DNA from: Paenibacillus oryzisoli
Lineage (GTDB): Bacteria; Bacillota; Bacilli; Paenibacillales; NBRC-103111
Length of the DNA stretch: 64,000 nt
Assembly: GCF_001653565.1 (NCBI RefSeq)
Contig: NZ_LYPB01000080.1
Location: 11,617 to 75,616, forward strand
Reading direction: 5' to 3'
Below, in pieces: positions 53,334 through 62,834 of the stretch. Below the pieces are notes generated by a model. It was not told the origin of the DNA, made no database searches, and saw only the letters and a program-made list of their open reading frames with translations. Every line of letters starts with the position of its first letter. Position 1 is the stretch's first letter. The position numbers and the translations under genes are program-made.

Positions 53334-53771
53334 TTAAGGAATTAGATTTTGAATTCGATTGAGTAAGAGGGTAATATCACTAATTGTCGCGAGTAATTGT
53401 GAATTCTGAAGCTTATCAAGGGCAAGATGACCATTAACGATCACTTTATTAATCTCATCTAATAACACTTTGTTCTTTTCTACGACTTGCTGATGAATAT
53501 CCTTTGCAATCGCTGGCACACTCTTTAGGTTGAATTGTTCAATTTCATTCCTTATCACGATTAATTGATTTTCAAGTTCCTGTTTAGTTTCTGGATTTGA
53601 GGCGGCATCTTTGATCATTCGAGGGGCTCGTTCTGCGAAATCACCTAAGGTTTGGATGTGTTCTGTAGTCTGAGTGACGTAGTCGACAGAACTATTTACT
53701 TTCTCTACTAACGTACAGGCACTCAATTGAAGGGTGGATACAGCTAGAATGAGTAGCATTAGTTTCTTCAT
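53334..53771 (-). CDS. DUF6376-like lipoprotein
   Basis: A 145-residue lipoprotein with lipobox LSAC (C19). The mature part is helical and charged, with VNSSVDYVTQTTEHIQTLGDFAERAP typical of the uncharacterised DUF6376 family. Its function is unknown; it is probably anchored on the outer face of the membrane. GGAGAG precedes the ATG. It is transcribed away from the ABC importer that follows. Confidence 0.78.
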   Translation of the reverse strand: MKKLMLLILAVSTLQLSACTLVEKVNSSVDYVTQTTEHIQTLGDFAERAPRMIKDAASNPETKQELENQLIVIRNEIEQFNLKSVPAIAKDIHQQVVEKNKVLLDEINKVIVNGHLALDKLQNSQLLATISDITLLLNRIQNLIP

Positions 53772-53817
53772 ATGCTTGCTCTCCTTTACGGTTGGATGTT
53801 AGGAATAGTTGAATCTG

Positions 53818-53907
53818 ACGTAGTAATTAGTACGTTCATTTAGAAAAAGGGTTTCATTTCCACCTCCAACTGTGTTACTATTTTATCAAATCGTGTTACT
53901 GCACACG
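53818..53907. promoter_or_regulatory. candidate operator region of the ABC importer
   Basis: Between the DUF6376-like and importer genes lie a near-palindrome ACGTAGTAATTAGTACGT (53818-53835, 16 of 18 matching), a direct repeat GTGTTACT at 53872 and 53893 (21-bp period), and CGTGT-N6-ACACG (53892-53907). They could bind a metal-responsive or other repressor; none is proven. Confidence 0.4.
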
Positions 53908-53932
53908 TTAACATTGGGGGAGAGTGCCTGAA

Positions 53933-55528
53933 TTGAAGTATCGATTAGTTATGATTCTGATTATTTTAACCGTATTAACTTGGGTAACTGCTTGTACGAA
54001 ACAAAAGCCTCAGCCATTGGCGGATTCGGCGAAGAAAGAGATTGTTCTAGCCATTGGCGGTGAGCCTGAGACAGGTTTCGACCCGACAACAGGTTGGGGG
54101 CGCTACGGTTCGCCATTATTCCAAAGCACCTTGCTCAAACGAGACAAAGATTTGAATATCGTTAATGATTTGGCTATAGGGCATGAGGTAAGTCAAGATG
54201 GCATGGTTTGGACAGTTAAGCTGCGTAAAAACGCCAAGTTCAGCGATGGAAAAGCACTGACAGCTACAGACGTACAATATACATTCCAAGCTGCTGCAAC
54301 TAGCGGTTCGTCGATCGATCTGAGCAACGTTAAAGGAGTAGAGATCATAGATGATGCGACAGTAAAGTTTACACTAAAAGAACCGCAATCTACTTTTGCA
54401 CAAATGCTAGTAGCTACAGGAATTGTGCCTAAACATGCGCACGGAAAAGATTATGCCCTTAAACCAATTGGATCAGGGCCATATAAAATGCTTCAATGGG
54501 ACAAAGGACAACAATTAATCGTGGAAGCTAATCCAGATTACTACGGAAATAAGCCTTTCTTTCAAAAAATTACGTTCCTATTCTTAGGTGAAGATGCTGC
54601 TTTCGCGGCTGCGAAGGCAGGAACTGTTGACATGGCTGCCATTCCAGCAGCATTCAGTAAGCAAGCGGTGAGCGGGATGGAACTGAAAGCCGCTAGAACT
54701 GTGGACAATCGCGGCATTATGTTTCCCTATGTACAATCTGGCGGTAAAACCAAAGAAGGCTATCCGATTGGGAATGACGTTACGGCCGATTCAGCCATTC
54801 GCAAGGCCATAAATATCGCCATAGACAGAAAAAGTTTAGTTCAAGGTGTTCTTGAAGGTCATGGTACACCGGCATATACGTTGAACGACGGTCTTCCGTG
54901 GTTTAACCAAGATTCGGTGTTTGGGGATGCAGATATGAATGCCGCTAAGAAACTTCTGGGAGATAATGGCTGGAAGGATACGGATAACGATGGGGTTGTC
55001 GAAAAAGGCGCATTGAAGGCAACTTTCAATCTGTTGTATCCATCTAGTGATGTCACTCGTCAGTCACTTGCCATTGCCACCGCGGATATGTTGAAACCCC
55101 TCGGAATTCTGGTTAAGGCGGAGGGTAAAAGTTGGGATGAACTTGAGAAACAGATGCATGCGAATCCCGTGCTGTTTGGCTGGGGAAGTCATGATCCACT
55201 TGAAATGTACAATGTGTACAGTAATAAATTTGGCGGTGTTGAATACTACAACCCGGGCTATTACAACAATCCGAAGGTTGAAAATTACATGACCCAAGCC
55301 TTGCGAGCAACGAACGAGAATGACGCATGGGCATTCTGGAAAAAGGCACAATGGGATGGTGAAACGGGGTTAAGCGCCAAAGGTGACGCTCCATGGGCGT
55401 GGCTAGTTAATTTAGATCATCTCTATCTGGTTAAATCTGGTCTTAATATCGGGAATCAAAAGATTCATCCACATGGCCATGGTTGGCCAGTAACCGATAA
55501 CATTGAGGAATGGCGATGGAACTCTTAA
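53933..55528 (+). CDS. family 5 solute-binding lipoprotein (peptide/nickel type)
   Basis: A 531-residue lipoprotein with lipobox VTAC (C21) and an SBP_bac_5 fold. Motifs are PETGFDPTTGWGRYGSPLFQ, LRKNAKFSDGKALTATDV, and a C-terminal HPHGHGWPV close to the end. The GWGRYGSPLFQ and C-terminal His cluster resemble nickel/metallophore-type binding proteins (NikA/CntA-like) more than OppA, but the ligand stays uncertain. TTG 53933 suits GGGGGAG better than the upstream GTG. It starts a five-gene importer unit and overlaps the first permease gene. Confidence 0.85.
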   Translation: MKYRLVMILIILTVLTWVTACTKQKPQPLADSAKKEIVLAIGGEPETGFDPTTGWGRYGSPLFQSTLLKRDKDLNIVNDLAIGHEVSQDGMVWTVKLRKNAKFSDGKALTATDVQYTFQAAATSGSSIDLSNVKGVEIIDDATVKFTLKEPQSTFAQMLVATGIVPKHAHGKDYALKPIGSGPYKMLQWDKGQQLIVEANPDYYGNKPFFQKITFLFLGEDAAFAAAKAGTVDMAAIPAAFSKQAVSGMELKAARTVDNRGIMFPYVQSGGKTKEGYPIGNDVTADSAIRKAINIAIDRKSLVQGVLEGHGTPAYTLNDGLPWFNQDSVFGDADMNAAKKLLGDNGWKDTDNDGVVEKGALKATFNLLYPSSDVTRQSLAIATADMLKPLGILVKAEGKSWDELEKQMHANPVLFGWGSHDPLEMYNVYSNKFGGVEYYNPGYYNNPKVENYMTQALRATNENDAWAFWKKAQWDGETGLSAKGDAPWAWLVNLDHLYLVKSGLNIGNQKIHPHGHGWPVTDNIEEWRWNS

Positions 55529-56508
55529 AGCTGTACCCATGGATTCTTCGCAAAGGACTAGGCTTATTGCTGTTGTTGCTTGCTGTGAGTGCCATTTCAT
55601 TCATGCTTGTTCACTTCTCTCCCATAGATCCTGTTCAAGCATATGTTGGCGCGGATATGATGAAGGTTAGTCCAGAACAGCGTGAAGCCATCGTACAATA
55701 TTGGGGATTACATGATCCCCCATTGGTTCGTTATTGGCATTGGTTGCGTGCGCTGGCTAGTGGGGATTTAGGCACATCTATGATTTACCGTCGACCCGTA
55801 CTGGAAGTGATCGGTGAGCGTTTCGCCGCATCACTTGCACTTATGGGTGCTGCCTGGTTGTTGTCAGGGCTGATCGGATTCGTGTCTGGTGTATTGGCCG
55901 CCATGAACAGGAATAAGTGGGTCGACACTTGTATCCGATGGTACTGTTATACCCTATCATCCACACCAACGTTCTGGATCGGCTTATTACTCATGCTAGT
56001 GTTTGCAGTATGGCTAGGCATCTTGCCCGTCGGACTTGCTGTTCCAGCTGGTACAACATCCGACCAGGTTCACTTCATAGATCGGATCCGACATATGATC
56101 TTGCCCGTTTTGACGCTGAGCGTAACAGGAATCGCCGCAATTGCCCTGCACACGAGAGAGAAACTTATTGACGTGACTGAGAAGGAGTATTGGTTGTTTG
56201 CAAGAGCTCGCGGCGAGCAAGGTTTCACCCTCTTCTGGAGACATGGGCTCAGGAATGTGGCGTTGCCTGCTATTACACTGCAATTTGCATCATTCAGTGA
56301 ACTGTTCGGTGGGGCTGTATTAGCGGAACAAGTATTTTCATATCCTGGTTTGGGACAAGCAGCTGTGGAAGCAGGGCTTCGTGGGGATATCCCACTATTG
56401 ATGGGAGTTGTATTATGCAGTGCACTATTCGTATATGTAGGGAATGCGATGGCTGATTTAAGTTATCGGTGGATTGATCCGAGGATGAAGGAGGGAAGTC
56501 GTCTATGA
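55516..56508 (+). CDS. peptide/nickel-type ABC transporter permease 1
   Basis: A 330-residue DppB/NikB-like permease with six helices. The N-terminal FMLVHFSPIDPVQAYVG and the GSxx-type EAA region LFARARGEQGFTLFWRHGLRNVALP are typical. ATG 55516 has GAGGAA upstream; it overlaps the solute-binding gene by 13 bases. Its stop overlaps the next permease (ATGA). Confidence 0.92.
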   Translation: MELLKLYPWILRKGLGLLLLLLAVSAISFMLVHFSPIDPVQAYVGADMMKVSPEQREAIVQYWGLHDPPLVRYWHWLRALASGDLGTSMIYRRPVLEVIGERFAASLALMGAAWLLSGLIGFVSGVLAAMNRNKWVDTCIRWYCYTLSSTPTFWIGLLLMLVFAVWLGILPVGLAVPAGTTSDQVHFIDRIRHMILPVLTLSVTGIAAIALHTREKLIDVTEKEYWLFARARGEQGFTLFWRHGLRNVALPAITLQFASFSELFGGAVLAEQVFSYPGLGQAAVEAGLRGDIPLLMGVVLCSALFVYVGNAMADLSYRWIDPRMKEGSRL

Positions 56509-57362
56509 AGGAACAAATGCGCGTTGAAATAGGGCTTCCCAAGCTTCATCATCAACAGAAATTATGGATTTCAACTACGATAGCCCTAGGTATATTACTA
56601 ACATTGATTGTTATATCCAATGGATTGGGTACCACAGGATTAACCACCAACTTGAGTCAGCGTAATCTAGAGCCATCCGCTTCACACCTATTCGGGACAG
56701 ATTGGCTTGGCAGGGATATGTTTACCCGCACAATGAAAGGGTTGCTGCTCAGTCTGAAAGTGGGGTTAACTGCAGGGATTTCCAGTGTTGTAATTGCAAG
56801 CATGATGGGCCTTGCAGCTGCCCTCACGGGTCGAACAGTGAACCGGTTTATTAATTGGTTGACGGATTTATTTCTGAGTGTGCCTCATTTAGTCACGCTG
56901 CTCTTGATTTCATTTGTGCTAGGTGGAGGTGCCAAGGGCATTATCATAGGGGTCGCATTGACGCACTGGCCAGCCTTGTCGAGAGTGATTCGCGCTGAGG
57001 TTATGCAACTTCAAACGGCACCTTATGTTGTTATCTCGCGGAATTTCGGCAAATCCCAATGGTGGATCGCATCTAGGCATATCATTCCTCATCTCGTTCC
57101 GCAAATAATAGTGGGCATCATACTAATTGTTCCACATGCCATCTTACATGAAGCTTCCATTACCTTTCTCGGCATGGGTCTCTCTCCCCATGAACCAGCC
57201 ATTGGTATTATTCTGTCTGAATCCATGCGCTATTTATCCTCAGGGATGTGGTGGTTAGCCGTGTTTCCTGGCTTGTGTTTGTTAGTCGTGGTAAGAACGT
57301 TTGCTATGCTAGGTGAAAACTTAAAACAGTTCGTGAATCCACAACATGCTCATGATAAATAA
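56505..57362 (+). CDS. peptide/nickel-type ABC transporter permease 2
   Basis: A 285-residue DppC/NikC-like permease with FGTDWLGRDMFTRTMKG near the start, the family hallmark. Six helices; the EAA loop is VISRNFGKSQWWIASRHIIPH. It overlaps the upstream permease by four bases, and the ATPase gene follows. Confidence 0.92.
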   Translation: MKEQMRVEIGLPKLHHQQKLWISTTIALGILLTLIVISNGLGTTGLTTNLSQRNLEPSASHLFGTDWLGRDMFTRTMKGLLLSLKVGLTAGISSVVIASMMGLAAALTGRTVNRFINWLTDLFLSVPHLVTLLLISFVLGGGAKGIIIGVALTHWPALSRVIRAEVMQLQTAPYVVISRNFGKSQWWIASRHIIPHLVPQIIVGIILIVPHAILHEASITFLGMGLSPHEPAIGIILSESMRYLSSGMWWLAVFPGLCLLVVVRTFAMLGENLKQFVNPQHAHDK

Positions 57363-57393
57363 GGATGCAAATAGAATGGAGAGGAGCTCGCTT

Positions 57394-58311
57394 ATGCTAG
57401 AAATTAGCAGGCTGTCTATCCGGTTTCATCGGCTGGATCGTCGCTTGCGACAGGTACATACAGAAACGATTCATAATCTGCATCTCACTGTTGCAGCGCA
57501 AGAGATTCTTGCCGTCGTAGGCTCCAGTGGTTCTGGTAAGAGTCTACTTGCACATGCGATATTAGGCATTCTCCCTAGTAATGCGCAAGTAACAGGGAGC
57601 ATTCAGTTTAAGGGGGAAGAATTGACCCCAGACAGACAACGTCGGATACGAGGGAAAGAAATCGCGCTTATTCCACAATCTGTCGCATACTTAGATCCAT
57701 TGATGCGTGTCGGGGAGCAAGTTCAGCAATCCGTTCGTCAAGGTGATCCTGAGAATCTTAGGCGGAAGGCTTTTCATAAATATAATCTCGCTGAATATGT
57801 GGCCAAATGGTTTCCCTTTCAGTTGTCTGGTGGTATGGCGCGTAAAATTTTAGTCTCGACGGCAACGGTTAGCGGAGCACAATTAGTTATCGCCGATGAG
57901 CCGACACCAGGCCTTGATGCGTCGGCAATGGTTGAAACATGGAGTCGATTCCGACAGTTGGCAGATGATGGATGTGCAGTAATGCTGATCACACATGATA
58001 TTGAGGCTGCTTTGACAGTTGCAGATCGAATAGCCGTATTGTACGCGGGAACCGTTGTGGAGATTGCGCTTCGCAGCGATTTTGCGGGAGACGGTGAAAG
58101 ACTGCGACACCCTTATTCGAAAGCGTTATGGAGAGCTCTCCCTAGTCAACAATTTAGGGCTATCCCAGGTTATCAACCATTACCAGATGCTTTACCAAAA
58201 GGGTGCGTGTTTGCACCGCGTTGTTCGTCTGCTACGATCGAATGTGAAGAGGTTCAGCCTGAGCCGCGTACATTACGGGGCGGAGAAGTGAGGTGCTTGC
58301 ATGCCACTTGA
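57394..58311 (+). CDS. peptide/nickel-type ABC transporter ATPase 1 (DppD/NikD-like)
   Basis: A 305-residue ATPase. Walker A GSSGSGKS, the Q loop IPQSVAYLDP, signature LSGGMARK, and Walker B LVIADEPTPGLD are intact. The oligopeptide C-terminal extension with KGCVFAPRCSSATIEC is present, as in DppD/NikD. GAGAGGAG sets ATG 57394; the frame extends further upstream into the permease. It overlaps the next ATPase by 11 bases. Confidence 0.92.
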   Translation: MLEISRLSIRFHRLDRRLRQVHTETIHNLHLTVAAQEILAVVGSSGSGKSLLAHAILGILPSNAQVTGSIQFKGEELTPDRQRRIRGKEIALIPQSVAYLDPLMRVGEQVQQSVRQGDPENLRRKAFHKYNLAEYVAKWFPFQLSGGMARKILVSTATVSGAQLVIADEPTPGLDASAMVETWSRFRQLADDGCAVMLITHDIEAALTVADRIAVLYAGTVVEIALRSDFAGDGERLRHPYSKALWRALPSQQFRAIPGYQPLPDALPKGCVFAPRCSSATIECEEVQPEPRTLRGGEVRCLHAT

Positions 58312-58903
58312 GGGGAAATCTCTTGGATATTGGTATAACAAAGGGGCATGGGTTATGCAGCAAACGACGATTCGTTTGGAAGCTGGCGAGGTCGTTGGGC
58401 TTGTAGGGCCAAGTGGCTGCGGTAAATCTACACTGGGGAAGGTACTTGCTGGACATCTTCGACCCATTGAAGGCCATGTTCTTCTGGATGGCAGTCCGAT
58501 TCCCACAGGGGTTCGAAACCCAGTTCAATTAGTCCTGCAGCATCCTGAACAAGCGGTGAACCCCAAATGGAAGCTGCGAAGAACTTTGGCGGAGTCAGGG
58601 CCCATAAACAACAACTTACTTAGTGAACTAGCCATTGAGGATGCGTGGTTAAACCGTTACCCTAGTGAGCTTTCAGGTGGCGAACTGCAGCGAATATGTG
58701 TGGCAAGGGCCCTCGGATCAGGAACACGGTATTTGATAGCAGATGAAATGACCACCATGCTCGATGCTATTACACAAGCACAAATCTGGCAATCGGTGCG
58801 GAACTGGGCTGAACGGAATCAGACAAGCATACTCGTTATTAGTCATGAGCAACACCTTGTGAATCGATTATGCAGTCGAGTCATCGAGTGGCCGTGCATC
58901 TAA
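58301..58903 (+). CDS. peptide/nickel-type ABC transporter ATPase 2 (short NikE-like)
   Basis: A 200-residue ATPase with Walker A GPSGCGKST, signature ELSGGELQR, and Walker B LIADEMTTMLD. It is much shorter than DppF or NikE (about 260-320 residues) because the C-terminal oligopeptide extension is missing, as in NikE-like short subunits. The Walker B neighbourhood (DEMTTMLD rather than DEPTSALD) is slightly unusual, but the catalytic Glu is kept. It closes the importer unit before a terminator. Confidence 0.9.
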   Translation: MPLEGKSLGYWYNKGAWVMQQTTIRLEAGEVVGLVGPSGCGKSTLGKVLAGHLRPIEGHVLLDGSPIPTGVRNPVQLVLQHPEQAVNPKWKLRRTLAESGPINNNLLSELAIEDAWLNRYPSELSGGELQRICVARALGSGTRYLIADEMTTMLDAITQAQIWQSVRNWAERNQTSILVISHEQHLVNRLCSRVIEWPCI

Positions 58904-58981
58904 AGAAGATATCGTGATGCTTATTCTCAAATGTTCTTATTTGGTTAAATCGGAGAGAAGCCGAAAGCTTAAATGTCGTGT

Positions 58982-59010
58982 AAAAAGGTTGCCATATGCA
59001 GCCTTTTTTT
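58982..59010 (+). terminator. terminator of the importer operon
   Basis: AAAAAGGtTGC / GCAgCCTTTTTTT with a short loop and seven T, 79 bases after the last importer gene. Confidence 0.88.
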
Positions 59011-59172
59011 ATATTTATTTACCTTAACGTATTAAAAAAAAATCAAGAATAATAGTAGCTTTCAAACGTCAATATGATAAAATTTAACCATTATGCTGTA
59101 TTTAATTCGATCCATTGTCAGATGATTGATGCCACAAAAAATAGAGAATTTTTCAAAAGTGGGGGAAGATCC

Positions 59173-60240
59173 ATGATCTCAAGAAGACAGTTTATCAAAA
59201 GATTGCTTGCAACCGCATTCGCAGTAACGGGTGTCGGTGCGCTGCTCAAACAAACGTTAAAGGGACCGGAAACGAATGCAGTAATTGCTGATGCCTCAGA
59301 GGGGCAAATTATTCCGCAAGTATCCCCACATCCCGTTTCGGTTGACGCCAGTACAAATCGATTATTGCTATCATTTTTCCTACTTAGCGATGTGCATATT
59401 TCAGACAATGGTACTTCCACCATTACGGATAAACTTCATTCGGCCTTAAAGGATATCAGCCATTTCAAAACGCCGGTAGATACGATTGTTTTCGGAGGGG
59501 ATGTCACGGATGTAGGGCGCGAAGTGGATTACAAACTTTTTCGCAAAGTATTGGACAAATATAAATTACCTCCTATTTATGCGAATATGGGGAATCACGA
59601 TTATTACGACATTTGGATAAGCAGCAAGGGAGATTGGTCCGCAGATACTGTTCCCAATGGGAAAACTGACGCAATGTCCCGCGAACGCTTCATGAAATTT
59701 TTCGGATATAAGGATAAGCCCTATAAGGATGTCTGGATGAATGATGTGCATCTGATTATCATGTCTCAAGAGACTTATGTGCAGGAGAAACCAGAGGTAG
59801 GAGAGGGCGCGTGGTATTCGGATGAGCAGCTAGCTTGGCTTGAGAATACGATGAAATCTCATGTGGATGGAAAGCCGGCATTTGTCTTCATCCATCAACC
59901 GCTGCCAGCGCCAGATTTGGACGGGAAACCGCCTCAATTGCTCCGAGCGAAGGAGTTTCGTGCCATTTTGGCACCGTATAAGAATGTATTTGTGTTGTCT
60001 GGACATACTCATCGTAATTTTGCAACGGAAAATCACTATAATACACAGAATTCCTTTCACTGGTTCAATAACGCCTCTGTCGGCAAAACGCGGAGCTCAG
60101 ACAATCCCAATTGCGCGCAAGGCATGTATGTTCAAATCTACAACAACGAAGTGGTGGTTCGCGGCCGCGAATTTTCCAATCAGACTTGGATTGAATCCGC
60201 TACGTACAACGTACCTATCGTTCATGCCAACCAAGCGTAG
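59173..60240 (+). CDS. Tat-exported metallophosphoesterase
   Basis: 355 residues with a twin-arginine signal SRRQFIKRLLATAF. All five calcineurin-like metal motifs are present: DVHIS, GGDVTD, GNHDY, HQP and GHTH. It should hydrolyse a phosphate ester outside the membrane after folding in the cytoplasm; substrate unknown. ATG 59173 has GGGGGAAG; the frame extends upstream to 59074, but without a signal-like start. It is a single gene; nothing of the Tat machinery is nearby. Confidence 0.9.
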   Translation: MISRRQFIKRLLATAFAVTGVGALLKQTLKGPETNAVIADASEGQIIPQVSPHPVSVDASTNRLLLSFFLLSDVHISDNGTSTITDKLHSALKDISHFKTPVDTIVFGGDVTDVGREVDYKLFRKVLDKYKLPPIYANMGNHDYYDIWISSKGDWSADTVPNGKTDAMSRERFMKFFGYKDKPYKDVWMNDVHLIIMSQETYVQEKPEVGEGAWYSDEQLAWLENTMKSHVDGKPAFVFIHQPLPAPDLDGKPPQLLRAKEFRAILAPYKNVFVLSGHTHRNFATENHYNTQNSFHWFNNASVGKTRSSDNPNCAQGMYVQIYNNEVVVRGREFSNQTWIESATYNVPIVHANQA

Positions 60241-60295
60241 GAATGTAGCGGTCTAAATGTAACCATGCAAAGAAGATTCTGAGGGGGCATCTTAG

Positions 60296-61228
60296 TTGGA
60301 TATTCAACGAGTTATCGTGACGGGGCGCATGTATAAAGAATTAACTAAACTAGCCCAAATGGACACGAAGAGGGAGTATCTGTTTCTACCAGAAGAGGAG
60401 GTACGTTCAAGTCACTTCGACTGGGGAGATGGTTATGTGGCATTTAAGCCGACGGCGTCGTTTCATTTCGGTACGTTGAAATGGGTTCATGCTCTTGGAG
60501 CTGGTGTCGATGCCTTTCTATTGAATCGGGAGTGGAACAAGGATGTCGTGTTAACGCGTACGATCGGCAGTTTTGGGCGGAAAATAGGGGAGTATTGCTT
60601 AAGTTACCTACTCGCCGATCTACAACGTCATGACCATTTTCATCATGCCCAGGCACAACGCCAATGGCTGCCTTCCCAGCAGAAGCTGCTTCATGAGATG
60701 ACCGTTGTCATTTTTGGAACGGGCACGATTGGCGAGGAAGTTGGTAGAATGCTGCGAACATTCGGCGTAAGGGTATGTGGCATATCTCGCAGCGGCAATG
60801 CGAACATGCACTATGACAAGGTGCTTCCGATGACCGAAGCGCACACGGTGCTGTCTAAGGCCGATTGGGTCATAAACACGTTGCCTTTAACCGTACACAC
60901 GGAAAGCTTATTTGATACACGTTTATTCTCCTACATGCACGGATCAGGATTTATCAATGTTGGGAGGGGAGGTTCAGTGAACGAGAATGCCCTGTTGGGG
61001 GCCATTGAACACGGACAGGTACGTAAAGCGGTTCTGGATGTGTTTAGGGAAGAACCTCTGCCCGAACATTCGCCGTTATGGGCTCATCCGAACGTGGTCA
61101 TAACGCCACATATATCCGCAGTTACGGGGGTGGATGAAGCCATCGAAGGACTGCTCGAAGTGCTGGAAGAAATGGACCATGGAGGGGAACGAATTAGCCA
61201 TTCCGTCGATGTCAGTAGAGGGTATTAG
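60296..61228 (+). CDS. D-2-hydroxyacid dehydrogenase family protein, second copy
   Basis: A 310-residue NAD(P)-dependent enzyme with dinucleotide motif FGTGTIGEEVGRML, catalytic Arg in INVGRGGSVNE, Glu in VFREEPLP and His in TPHISAV. It belongs to the GhrA/phosphoglycerate dehydrogenase-like group and is not closely similar to the copy at 5953-6912. TTG start with GAGGGGG at eight bases. A terminator follows; its substrate cannot be named from sequence. Confidence 0.87.
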   Translation: MDIQRVIVTGRMYKELTKLAQMDTKREYLFLPEEEVRSSHFDWGDGYVAFKPTASFHFGTLKWVHALGAGVDAFLLNREWNKDVVLTRTIGSFGRKIGEYCLSYLLADLQRHDHFHHAQAQRQWLPSQQKLLHEMTVVIFGTGTIGEEVGRMLRTFGVRVCGISRSGNANMHYDKVLPMTEAHTVLSKADWVINTLPLTVHTESLFDTRLFSYMHGSGFINVGRGGSVNENALLGAIEHGQVRKAVLDVFREEPLPEHSPLWAHPNVVITPHISAVTGVDEAIEGLLEVLEEMDHGGERISHSVDVSRGY

Positions 61229-61295
61229 ATCTGTAGGGTTGACGGAACCAGCCAGATTAACGAACCCTTCTAAGCTATATAGCTGCATCGTTATG

Positions 61296-61318
61296 GAGCT
61301 CTGTTTAGGGCTCTTTTT
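61296..61318 (+). terminator. short intrinsic terminator
   Basis: GAGCTC / GGGCTC (with one G-T wobble) around TGTTTA, followed by TTTTT, 67 bases after the dehydrogenase gene. Confidence 0.7.
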
Positions 61319-61620
61319 GCTAACCGCTTATGAATATATTGGACAAGAATCGAAAGCTGCTTTGCTTGAGTTGACGCCAGGAAGAGAGGTCATTCCAGAT
61401 ACGACGGCTCCTGCTGTACCGGTAGGTTTTGCGGGTGCGACTAGCCAAGATCGGGTTTCCGTGGTTTGGCAGTCGAATAAAGAAAGCGACCTTGCTGGAT
61501 ACAATCTCTATGTCTCAACGGATAGTGGAAGTAACTGGATACTTGAAGGGCAACTATATCCCAATCTCACTTCCTATACGTTTACAAACTTAAGTTATGA
61601 AGTGAGTTATAATCGACTAT
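61319..61620 (+). pseudogene. fibronectin type III fragment
   Basis: An open stretch without its own start reads TTAPAVPVGFAGATSQDRVS, then ESDLAGYNLYVSTDSG and LTSYTFTNLSYEVSY. This is a fibronectin type III domain of the kind found near the C terminus of secreted enzymes. It breaks off at ~61610, where a GC-rich sequence and a long hairpin begin. Probably debris of a lost secreted protein. Confidence 0.6.
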
Positions 61621-61678
61621 CTCGGGCTAAACGGGCGCCGCACGTAACCCCCCGCGCCTCCCACGGCGCGACACTCAC

Positions 61679-61720
61679 AAAAAAGGGTCCCTCACCAAAT
61701 TGGTGTAAGGGACCCTTTTT
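61679..61720. terminator. strong bidirectional terminator
   Basis: AAAAAGGGTCCCT / AGGGACCCTTTTT, a perfect 13-bp outer stem with ACCAA/TTGGT inside. It serves the minus-strand LLM oxidoreductase gene and any transcript from the FN3 fragment. Confidence 0.92.
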
Positions 61721-61769
61721 GCACTGAACGGCATTGCCAGCAACTTCGTGCTGCGAATGCCTAATATCT

Positions 61770-62834
61770 TCAACCTTGAGCTGCCTGACGATCCAGCTCT
61801 TTGCGAACGATCGGTGCGACTTTCGTGCCGAGCAGCTCGATCGTGCGCAGCAATTCATGATGCGGCAAGGTGCTGACGTCTGCATGCAGCAGGAAGCGCG
61901 TTATACCGAGGTTCTTCTGCAGCAATATGATCTTCTCAGCGACATATTCTGGATCGCCGACATAGAGCGCGCCGCGAAGACTGCGTGCAGCATCGAACGT
62001 GTCGCGTGTGTAAGGCGCCCATCCGCGCTCGCGGCCGATGGTGTTCATCATCGCTTCAGTTGCAGGGTAGAACAAGTCGGCAGCTTTCTCACTCGTATCG
62101 GATATAAAGCCATGCGAATGCGTCGCAATTTGCAGCTTGCTCACGTCGTGTCCCGCCTTAGCGGCGGATTCCCTATAGAGGTTGACTAGCGAAGCGAACC
62201 GCTCCGGCATGCCGCCAATAATTGCAAAGACAACAGGCAATCCTAGTATCCCTGCGCGAATCGCGGAGTCTGGATTTCCACCAGTACCGATCCATACAGG
62301 TAATGGCTCTTGTACGGCTCGCGGATAGACACCTAAGTTCTTGATAGCAGAACGATGACCGCCTTTCCAATTTACTTTCTCCGATTCGCGGATTGCGAGC
62401 AGTAGCTCTAATTTTTCCTCAAATAGGCTGTCATAATGGTTCAAGTCATATCCAAATAGGGGGAAGGATTCGATGAAAGAACCACGACCAGCCATAATTT
62501 CCGCACGTCCGTTAGATAAGCCGTCTAAAGTCGAAAATGCCTGGTACACACGGACCGGATCATCGGAAGATAACACCGTCACGGCGCTAGAAAGTCGGAT
62601 TCGTTTCGTCGTGGAAGCAGCTGCTGCCAGAATTACAGCTGGTGCAGAGCTCGCATAATCTGCTCGATGATGCTCGCCAATGGCATAGACATCCAGGCCA
62701 ACTTGATCGGCCAAATTAATTTCCTCTACGGCTTGTCTGAGCCTTTCCGCATGTGTGATCCCATTAGCTCTAGGAGCAGCTTCAAGAAATGTACTTATTC
62801 CTATTTCAAAAGTAGAAGTTGTATGATTGGACAT
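61770..62834 (-). CDS. LLM-class flavin-dependent oxidoreductase
   Basis: A 354-residue bacterial-luciferase-like (LLM) monooxygenase. AIGEHHRADYASSAPAVIL, VTVLSSDDPVRVYQAFSTLD and RAEIMAGRGSFIESFPLFG match the Atu2307/YvbT-like group that uses reduced FMN. The substrate is unknown. GAAAGGAG precedes the ATG. GC is visibly higher than in neighbours, especially in its 3' half, and it is flanked by a decayed FN3 fragment on one side and an eroded stretch on the other, which may hint at acquisition. Confidence 0.9.
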   Translation of the reverse strand: MSNHTTSTFEIGISTFLEAAPRANGITHAERLRQAVEEINLADQVGLDVYAIGEHHRADYASSAPAVILAAAASTTKRIRLSSAVTVLSSDDPVRVYQAFSTLDGLSNGRAEIMAGRGSFIESFPLFGYDLNHYDSLFEEKLELLLAIRESEKVNWKGGHRSAIKNLGVYPRAVQEPLPVWIGTGGNPDSAIRAGILGLPVVFAIIGGMPERFASLVNLYRESAAKAGHDVSKLQIATHSHGFISDTSEKAADLFYPATEAMMNTIGRERGWAPYTRDTFDAARSLRGALYVGDPEYVAEKIILLQKNLGITRFLLHADVSTLPHHELLRTIELLGTKVAPIVRKELDRQAAQG

